Positions 1-4,403 of a DNA stretch of 5,885 nucleotides are shown here, piece after piece (the stretch's first letter is position 1; each line of letters opens with the position of its first letter). The stretch spans positions 1-5,885 of the forward strand of contig CALMDI010000207.1 of the NCBI GenBank assembly GCA_937864975.1. The letters run 5' to 3'. Position numbers and translations under genes: made by a program. Below the pieces are notes generated by a model, which was given only the letters and a program-made list of their open reading frames with translations, made no database searches and was not told the origin of the DNA. Source of the stretch: an uncultured Chloroflexota bacterium (lineage in GTDB: Bacteria > Chloroflexota > Anaerolineae > Aggregatilineales > Phototrophicaceae).

Positions 1-1
1 C

Positions 2-94
2 TGCATTGGCGGCGCGCTGGGGCAGTTCTACGCGGTCGATATGATGCCGATGGCGCTGGCGCACGCGAAGCGGCTGGCGAAATTCGGGGCATAA
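2..94 (+). CDS. 3' end of an unidentified gene (partial, 30 codons)
   Basis: The window opens inside a reading frame that ends with TAA at 92-94. The visible C-terminus has 30 residues (beginning CIGGALGQFY and ending KRLAKFGA). It looks helical and amphipathic, with Met/Ala-rich and Lys/Arg-rich stretches, as expected for the last helix of a soluble protein. Codon choice is GC-rich, like the neighbours. I do not recognise the family from so short a tail. It lies 32 nt upstream of gpmA on the same strand, so co-transcription with gpmA is possible. The real gene starts outside the window. Confidence 0.6.
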   Translation, partial: CIGGALGQFYAVDMMPMALAHAKRLAKFGA

Positions 95-126
95 CGCCTC
101 AAGCCTGAGAGCCTTCGACAGCACCC

Positions 127-744
127 ATGACCCCACCCGGCACGCTCATCCTCGTTCGTCACGGACAGTCGCAGTGGAATCTGGATAACCGCTTCGCCGG
201 GTGGGTAGACGTGCCGCTGACGCCGGAGGGCGAGGCGGAGGCGCGGCGCGCGGGCGACTTGTTGAAGGATTATCACTTCAGCCACGCCTTTACGTCGGCG
301 CTGACGCGGGCGCAGGAGACCCTTCGCATCATTCTGGACGTGATCGGTCAGCCGGACATTCCGGTCGAGCGCAGCGCCGCGCTGAACGAGCGGCACTACG
401 GCGAGCTTCAAGGGTTGAACAAAGAGGAAACCGCGCGGCAGTTTGGCGAGGCGCAGGTTCATACGTGGCGTCGCAGCTACCGCGTCGCGCCGCCCGGCGG
501 TGAGAGCTTGCAGCAGACCGCCGCGCGGGTGCTTCCCTATTATCAGACGCGCGTCGAGCCGGGGGTGCGGGCAGGCGAGCAGGCGCTGCTGGTCGCCCAC
601 GGGAGCACGCTGCGCGCGCTCGCGATGCATCTGGACGGAATCTCCGAGCGCGACATTGAAGCCGTCGAAATCCCCACCGGCGTGCCGCTGCGCTACGTCA
701 TCGGTTCGTCCGGTGCGGTGATCGAGCGCGGGTATCTGGAGTAG
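127..744 (+). CDS. gpmA: 2,3-bisphosphoglycerate-dependent phosphoglycerate mutase
   Basis: This cytosolic glycolytic/gluconeogenic enzyme interconverts 3- and 2-phosphoglycerate through a phosphohistidine intermediate. The 205-residue product has the histidine-phosphatase signature RHG at residues 11-13, with H12 the expected phosphorylated His. It also has R61 in the TRAQET motif, the catalytic acid E88 in LNERHYG, the dPGM-specific stretch LNKEETARQFG (97-107) followed by WRRSY (114-118), and the second active-site His H158 in AHGS. The LNERHYG...LNK...WRRSY block distinguishes true dPGM from generic histidine phosphatases such as CobC. The protein is shorter than the roughly 250-residue E. 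coli enzyme, matching the compact bacterial version that lacks an internal insertion. The ATG at 127 places RHG at the usual distance from the N-terminus, although no clear Shine-Dalgarno precedes it. It follows the upstream partial gene by 32 nt and converges on the TIM-barrel gene. Confidence 0.93.
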   Translation: MTPPGTLILVRHGQSQWNLDNRFAGWVDVPLTPEGEAEARRAGDLLKDYHFSHAFTSALTRAQETLRIILDVIGQPDIPVERSAALNERHYGELQGLNKEETARQFGEAQVHTWRRSYRVAPPGGESLQQTAARVLPYYQTRVEPGVRAGEQALLVAHGSTLRALAMHLDGISERDIEAVEIPTGVPLRYVIGSSGAVIERGYLE

Positions 745-787
745 CGTTGTAATTCGTCCGGCGGGCGCAGCGATGCCGGGGACGCCG

Positions 788-820
788 AGCCTTTTGACCC
801 TTCGGAGGCTTTTGTCTTTG
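788..820 (+). terminator. Weak terminator-like hairpin after gpmA
   Basis: AGCCT at 788-792 pairs with AGGCT at 806-810, and TTTGTCTTTG (811-820) follows. It sits 44 nt after the gpmA stop, where a factor-independent terminator would be expected. The stem is only 5 bp and the loop is 13 nt, so the call is weak. On the other strand the hairpin is not followed by a T tract, so it would not serve the convergent gene. Confidence 0.3.
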
Positions 821-848
821 GCTGAAAGCTGATCGCTGACGGCGGATT
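821..848 (+). repeat. Four tandem heptamers (GCTGAnn type)
   Basis: Four consecutive 7-nt units, GCTGAAA, GCTGATC, GCTGACG and GCGGATT, fill the end of the convergent spacer right up to the stop codon of the minus-strand TIM-barrel gene (850-852). The first five bases are constant in three units, with one change in the fourth. The arrangement resembles the short tandemly repeated heptamers known in some bacterial intergenic regions. Its function is unknown. Confidence 0.55.
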
Positions 849-849
849 G

Positions 850-1662
850 CTACTTCGCCGGGAGGCGATTGCGCCACGAGTCGGTTGGCTCCGGCAGGTC
901 GAGGAACTGCAAGCTGGCGCGCATCTCGGCGACGGTTTCCATTTCAAGCGTCATCGTCGGTTTGTAAGGGAGCGCGCGAAGCTGCTGCAGTGTGGCGGGG
1001 TAATTCAGCACACCGTCCGGCAGCGCGCGGTGAATGTCGAGCAGCCCATCGTTGTTGTTGATGTGTAGATGAATAATGTAAGGCGCGAGCGACGCCAACC
1101 ACTCGCGGAAAGGGACGTGCGAGAACAGGTGCGCGTGCCCGACGTCGACGCAGATACGCAGGTGCGGGTGCTCGATGGTCTTGACCACGTCGCCGATGAT
1201 GTCGGGGTCGAATTCCCACATATTTTCGACGGCGAGGGTCACATCGTGCTGCTGGGCGTAATCTGCCATCGCGCGCCAGAAGGTGATATTGCGGCGGTGC
1301 CAGCCCTGGCGGTAAACCTCGGTCTGGATCGAGGCGATGAAGTTCGCGTGAAAGACGACGACCTCGACGCCAAGCGCCTGCGCGATACGAATCGCGTGCT
1401 GGTAGCGCTCGATGCAAACCTGATTCACGCGCTTATCCGGGCTGCCGGGCGCCATATCCATGAACGGACCGTGCATGGCGATGATTCCCGGCACCGGTTC
1501 CAGCAGCGTTTTGTAGCGGTTGAGCGAGCGCTGCCAGTCGCCGTCCAGCAGGTCTGGAAAGGCGAACGTCGTGACCTCAATGCCAAGCCCGCGCTCGACA
1601 GCGAGTTGAACACATTGCTCGATGTTATCGGGGCTGGCGCTGAGGAGAACTCGATCTGCCAC
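850..1662 (-). CDS. Sugar phosphate isomerase/epimerase family protein (AP endonuclease 2-type TIM barrel)
   Basis: From the GTG at 1662 this is a 270-residue protein of the xylose isomerase-like TIM barrel superfamily (PF01261). These proteins are soluble metal-dependent isomerases, epimerases or endonuclease IV relatives. Candidate metal ligands occur in family order: H64 (MHGPF), H105 (FHANF), E146 (VENMWEF), D173 and H176 (DVGHAH), H200 (HLHINNN), D209 and H211 (DIHRALPDG), E240 (LEMET). The DxH...PDG pattern is more typical of sugar isomerases/epimerases than of DNA repair endonuclease IV; the substrate cannot be named. The same frame stays open upstream to an ATG at 1734, but those 24 extra residues (Cys/Arg-rich) do not look like a barrel. 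AGG at 1673-1671, 8 nt before the GTG, supports the shorter start, which puts the first beta strand (RVLLSAS) at the N-terminus. It lies 111 nt downstream of the propeller gene on the same strand and could be co-transcribed with it. Confidence 0.85.
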   Translation of the reverse strand: MADRVLLSASPDNIEQCVQLAVERGLGIEVTTFAFPDLLDGDWQRSLNRYKTLLEPVPGIIAMHGPFMDMAPGSPDKRVNQVCIERYQHAIRIAQALGVEVVVFHANFIASIQTEVYRQGWHRRNITFWRAMADYAQQHDVTLAVENMWEFDPDIIGDVVKTIEHPHLRICVDVGHAHLFSHVPFREWLASLAPYIIHLHINNNDGLLDIHRALPDGVLNYPATLQQLRALPYKPTMTLEMETVAEMRASLQFLDLPEPTDSWRNRLPAK

Positions 1663-1670
1663 GTCGATAT

Positions 1671-1673
1671 CCT
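1671..1673 (-). promoter_or_regulatory. Ribosome binding site supporting the internal GTG start
   Basis: On the minus strand AGG is followed by 8 nt and then GTG (1662-1660). This is the best Shine-Dalgarno match near either candidate start of the TIM-barrel gene, and it favours GTG over the ATG at 1734. Confidence 0.45.
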
Positions 1674-1681
1674 GTGCGGTA

Positions 1682-1697
1682 CGTGCCTGACGGCACG
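1682..1697. repeat. 16-bp inverted repeat upstream of the TIM-barrel gene
   Basis: CGTGCC (1682-1687), a 4-nt centre TGAC and GGCACG (1692-1697) form a perfect 6-bp inverted repeat. It lies 20 nt upstream of the GTG start of the TIM-barrel gene and just above its ribosome binding site. Its size and place would suit a repressor operator or a small leader hairpin. Coding of the region is unlikely if the GTG start is right. Confidence 0.4.
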
Positions 1698-1773
1698 AGT
1701 CTAACCCCAAAGCGCGACCAGAGCAATGACTCACCGCCGCTGGCGCAACGTCTGGCTGTTCAGGTCAATGGAA

Positions 1774-3003
1774 TCATGAGCAGGCGCTCTCGCCCGCGAA
1801 GCCCGGCGGACTCCAGACAGGCGGCGCGTTGCCTAGCGTCGCGTCGTCCAGCAACCGCCACGTGCCTGCTTCCGTATCGACAAGGGCGAGGCGATATTCG
1901 CTCCGCAGCGCCAGCCAGCGTCCATCGGCGCTGAAGCGCGGATAATCGGCATAGGTCAGCGCGGCGTCGTCCACATAGGGTATCGCGTCGGTGTCGGCGT
2001 TGCCGACGAGCGGGATGCGCCACAGGCGGTTCTGCGCCTCGCCCTGAAAATCGCGCACCGCGCCGAGCATGGCGCTGGCGTTGGGCAGCCATGTGAAGTC
2101 CAGAATCAGGCTCCACTGATAGCTCAACTGGGTGGGAATAGCGCCCGGTCGATTGCCGATCATCCAGAACTGGTCGTTGTTGCCAACCGGCGAATAGACA
2201 AAGCCGAGGATGGCGCTGTCGGGACTCCAGCGAGGCGTCCCGACGCTGCCCGTGTCGAAGAAGGTGAGACGGAACTTTTCGCTGGCATCCACGCGAACCA
2301 CCCACAGGTCGGCTTCCCGCAGCGTCGGCGGGAGCGGCGCTGCCTGACCCGATGGCGGCGCCTGGGTTGGTTCCGCTGTCGACGCCATGTCCGCGCCCGC
2401 GACGCGGTCTTCGTAGGCGATGTACGCGAGCCACTGACTATCCGGCGACCACTGCGGCGTATGCTCGTCCCCGGCGACGCTGTAGAACGTCGGCGTGCCG
2501 CCATCGCCCGGAATCCACGCGATGCGATATTCATGCGGGTCGCCGTTGGCTTGCGGGGCGGGCGCGTCGAGAAACGCGGTCTCACGGAGCATGGTAAAGG
2601 CGATGCGCGAGCCGTCCGGCGACCACTGCGGCTCCCAGACGCCCCAGGCATCCGGCGGCAGGTCGGCATACTGAACCATCTCGCGCACGTCGCTGCCGTC
2701 CAGCCGCGCGGTGACCATGCGCGCCCGTTCGGTTTCCTGGCTGAGCGTCACGAGCATCCGGCAGCCATCCGGCGAAAAGCCCCACACCGTATGCGCGTAG
2801 GCGCCGAGTGAGACGTCGCGCGTGGCTTCGCTGCCGAGATCGTACAGGACGATGCGATCCGACGCGGCGGGCGTGGCGGCAAGAATGGGCCCGACGAGCG
2901 GCGCGCCGCTAAAGGGTCCACCGGTGGGCTGCGCGGTGGACGGCGCAACCCGCAGCGTCACGAGCAGGAGTCCAAGCAGGAGCGGTTGGAAGCGAATCAA
3001 CAT
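1774..3003 (-). CDS. Exported beta-propeller protein with PD40/TolB-like repeats
   Basis: The 409-residue product starts with a signal peptide: MLIR, a hydrophobic core at about residues 7-20, and a probable cleavage after STA at 22-24. The mature part carries seven PD40 (WD40-like) motifs at regular distances: FSPDG 76-80, WSPDG 127-131, WSPDS 185-189, WSPDS 259-263, the degenerate WLPNA 305-309, FSADG 357-361 and WSPPG 397-401. This is enough for a six- or seven-bladed propeller of the TolB C-terminal type. Between blades three and four there is a Pro/Ala/Gln-rich, low-complexity loop (about 207-227). No catalytic domain such as a peptidase is fused, and no TolB N-terminal domain is evident. 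I infer an extracytoplasmic binding or scaffold protein; the ligand is unknown. There is no lipobox Cys near the cleavage site. The gene is divergent from the membrane protein gene, and the ATG at 3003 is required for the signal peptide. Confidence 0.82.
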   Translation of the reverse strand: MLIRFQPLLLGLLLVTLRVAPSTAQPTGGPFSGAPLVGPILAATPAASDRIVLYDLGSEATRDVSLGAYAHTVWGFSPDGCRMLVTLSQETERARMVTARLDGSDVREMVQYADLPPDAWGVWEPQWSPDGSRIAFTMLRETAFLDAPAPQANGDPHEYRIAWIPGDGGTPTFYSVAGDEHTPQWSPDSQWLAYIAYEDRVAGADMASTAEPTQAPPSGQAAPLPPTLREADLWVVRVDASEKFRLTFFDTGSVGTPRWSPDSAILGFVYSPVGNNDQFWMIGNRPGAIPTQLSYQWSLILDFTWLPNASAMLGAVRDFQGEAQNRLWRIPLVGNADTDAIPYVDDAALTYADYPRFSADGRWLALRSEYRLALVDTEAGTWRLLDDATLGNAPPVWSPPGFAGESACS

Positions 3004-3010
3004 AGCGCCG

Positions 3011-3016
3011 ATTATG
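3011..3016 (-). promoter_or_regulatory. Possible -10 box of the propeller gene (leaderless geometry)
   Basis: On the minus strand CATAAT (5 of 6 to TATAAT) ends 7 nt before the ATG at 3003, and no Shine-Dalgarno is present. Transcription would begin at about the start codon. No convincing -35 is visible, so the call is tentative. Confidence 0.3.
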
Positions 3017-3152
3017 ACCCTAAACTGCGGAATCGTGCGAGGCAGGCGTGCGGCAATCGTAGGGTGGGCGTCGAGTAGCCCTCATGACGAGTATGCTAAA
3101 GTGCCAGTATCCGTAGTGCATCCCCCAGTGAACGACGGATGGAACTTCCCCC

Positions 3153-3189
3153 AAGCCCAAGCGCCCCTTACCCCCGGGGCGTTTGGCTT
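3153..3189 (+). repeat. Large GC-rich hairpin in the divergent intergenic region
   Basis: The left arm, 3153-3167 (AAGCCCAAGCGCCCC), pairs with the right arm, 3176-3189 (GGGGCGTTTGGCTT). This gives 14 pairs including one G.T, with a single bulged C and an 8-nt loop (3168-3175). It is strong enough to be a terminator stem, but no T tract follows on either strand. Both flanking genes also run away from it, so it does not terminate either of them. It lies upstream of the predicted promoter of the membrane protein gene. It may be a regulatory or repetitive palindrome, or a relic of one. Confidence 0.5.
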
Positions 3190-3220
3190 GTAAACACCCG
3201 TTTTCGATGGAAACCGATTG

Positions 3221-3239
3221 CCCCGAAATGGGGTATAAC
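3221..3239 (+). promoter_or_regulatory. -10 box with abutting inverted repeat, promoter of the membrane protein gene
   Basis: TATAAC (3234-3239) is a good -10 hexamer, placing a start site near 3246 and giving a leader of about 26 nt before the ATG at 3272. The expected -35 position (about 3211-3216) is a poor match. Immediately upstream, CCCC (3221-3224), GAAAT and GGGG (3230-3233) form a small inverted repeat touching the -10 box. That would suit an activator or repressor site; this role is inference. Confidence 0.4.
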
Positions 3240-3271
3240 TCTCGTCAGATGCGACACAAGGGCAAACGCTC

Positions 3272-4348
3272 ATGGCAACCGCAGATCGTTCGGTGAGCTT
3301 ATCCGAGCCGATGGACACGACGAGAACCGCCTATCCGGCGGGCGGCTGGCGCTTCGATTTGACGGTCGCGCTGTTGTGCGCGTGGTTTACGATCGGCGCG
3401 TTCGTCGACGGCTACGCGCATAATCACGGCATTGTCGATAATACCTTCTTTACGCCCTGGCACGCCCTGCTTTATTCAGGGATTGGCGCGGTGGGCATGT
3501 TCCTGGCGCTGACACAGTATCGCAACGTCGGCAGGGGCTACGCCTGGTCGCGAGCGCTGCCGCGCGGCTATCTGATGTCGCTGGTCGGCGTCGTCAGTTT
3601 TTTCGCGGCGGGCGGGTTCGATTTCATATGGCACGAGTTGTTCGGCTTTGAAGCGAACCTGGAAGCGCTGCTCAGCCCCGCGCATTTAGTGCTGGCAACG
3701 TCGGGCGTGCTCATCTCCGGCGGACCAATTCGCGCGGCGTGGGGACGCCGCCAGACCGACGCGGGCTGGCGCGCGATGCTGCCGACGCTGCTTGCTCTCC
3801 TCATTCTCCTCTCGCTGCTCACCTTTTTCACGCAGTACGCGAGCATTTTCACGAACGCCAGACTGTTTACGATTGTGCCGCCGAACGCCCGTTACGCCTG
3901 GGACGTGACGGCGATTGCGAATGTGATCCTGCCCGCGCTGCTGATGATATTCGTGATTCTGCTGGCGATCCGGCGCTGGCGGCTGCCGTTCGGCGCGCTG
4001 ACGCTCCTCATCGGCGTCAACGCGCTGCTGATGTTCCTGGTCGCGTGGGAGCGCACGCAGGAATTCTGGGTCGTGCTCGTCGCGGCGCTGATTGGCGGGT
4101 TGATCGGCGATGTGCTGCTGGGCGTGCTGCGCCCCTCGGTTGAGCGACCGATGGCGCTGCGCGTGTTCGCTTTCGCCGTGCCGTTCGCCGTCGTCGGGCT
4201 GGCGCTGGCAGGACTTCTCCTGCGCTTCGGTATTTTCTGGTCGCCGCACATGTGGCTTGGCGCGACGTTCACCGCCGGAATCATCGGCTTGGGCGAAAGC
4301 TATCTGCTGATTCCTCCGGCGCTGCCCGACGACCCCGACGCGGCGTGA
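3272..4348 (+). CDS. Polytopic membrane protein of unknown function with clustered His/Asp/Glu
   Basis: This 358-residue protein has about eight hydrophobic segments: roughly residues 29-47, 63-81, 99-119, 134-150, 169-187, 215-233, 239-258 and 264-285, with two more near 296-317 and 326-347. I do not recognise a named family. Polar residues that could bind a metal or cofactor cluster in or next to the first four segments: D46, H50 and H52 (DGYAHNH), H64 (PWHALLY), D117, H121 and E122 (FDFIWHELFGFE), and H138 (SPAHLV). H326 lies near the last segment. The spacing D-x3-H appears twice (46/50 and 117/121), hinting at a duplicated half-site. AAGGG at 3258-3262, 9 nt before the ATG, supports this start; an in-frame ATG at 3311 is the alternative. 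The gene stands alone between a divergent propeller gene and priA. Confidence 0.75.
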   Translation: MATADRSVSLSEPMDTTRTAYPAGGWRFDLTVALLCAWFTIGAFVDGYAHNHGIVDNTFFTPWHALLYSGIGAVGMFLALTQYRNVGRGYAWSRALPRGYLMSLVGVVSFFAAGGFDFIWHELFGFEANLEALLSPAHLVLATSGVLISGGPIRAAWGRRQTDAGWRAMLPTLLALLILLSLLTFFTQYASIFTNARLFTIVPPNARYAWDVTAIANVILPALLMIFVILLAIRRWRLPFGALTLLIGVNALLMFLVAWERTQEFWVVLVAALIGGLIGDVLLGVLRPSVERPMALRVFAFAVPFAVVGLALAGLLLRFGIFWSPHMWLGATFTAGIIGLGESYLLIPPALPDDPDAA

Positions 4349-4386
4349 AATGAGGAACCTCTGTTCGCCAGCCGCCGGTCGGGCTG

Positions 4387-4395
4387 TGCTACTAT
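4387..4395 (+). promoter_or_regulatory. Possible extended -10 of priA (leaderless geometry)
   Basis: TGCTACTAT fits the extended -10 form TG-n-TACTAT, with the hexamer at 4390-4395. It ends 8 nt before the priA ATG at 4404. No Shine-Dalgarno lies between, so the transcript would start at or within a few bases of the start codon. No clear -35 is seen. Confidence 0.35.
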
Positions 4396-4403
4396 AGGGC
4401 GCT

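Noticed and set aside
2..94. SIS-domain (sugar isomerase) C-terminus for the first partial gene
   Set aside because: The helix pattern is only loosely similar and the protein ends before the diagnostic tail would occur; thirty residues are too few to assign a family.
1069..1704. 211-codon plus-strand frame opposite the TIM-barrel gene
   Set aside because: The minus strand carries a clear PF01261 protein with a complete ligand set. The plus-strand frame shows no domain features and is a shadow.
1663..1734. Longer N-terminus (ATG at 1734) for the TIM-barrel protein
   Set aside because: The extra 24 residues do not resemble a barrel start or a signal peptide, and they cover an inverted repeat and the AGG that serves the GTG start.
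3153..3200. Hairpin as a factor-independent terminator
   Set aside because: No T tract follows on either strand, and no annotated gene runs into it.
3082..3318. 78-codon minus-strand frame across the divergent intergenic region
   Set aside because: It overlaps the start of the membrane protein gene, its predicted promoter and the large hairpin, has no good ribosome binding site and matches nothing I recognise.
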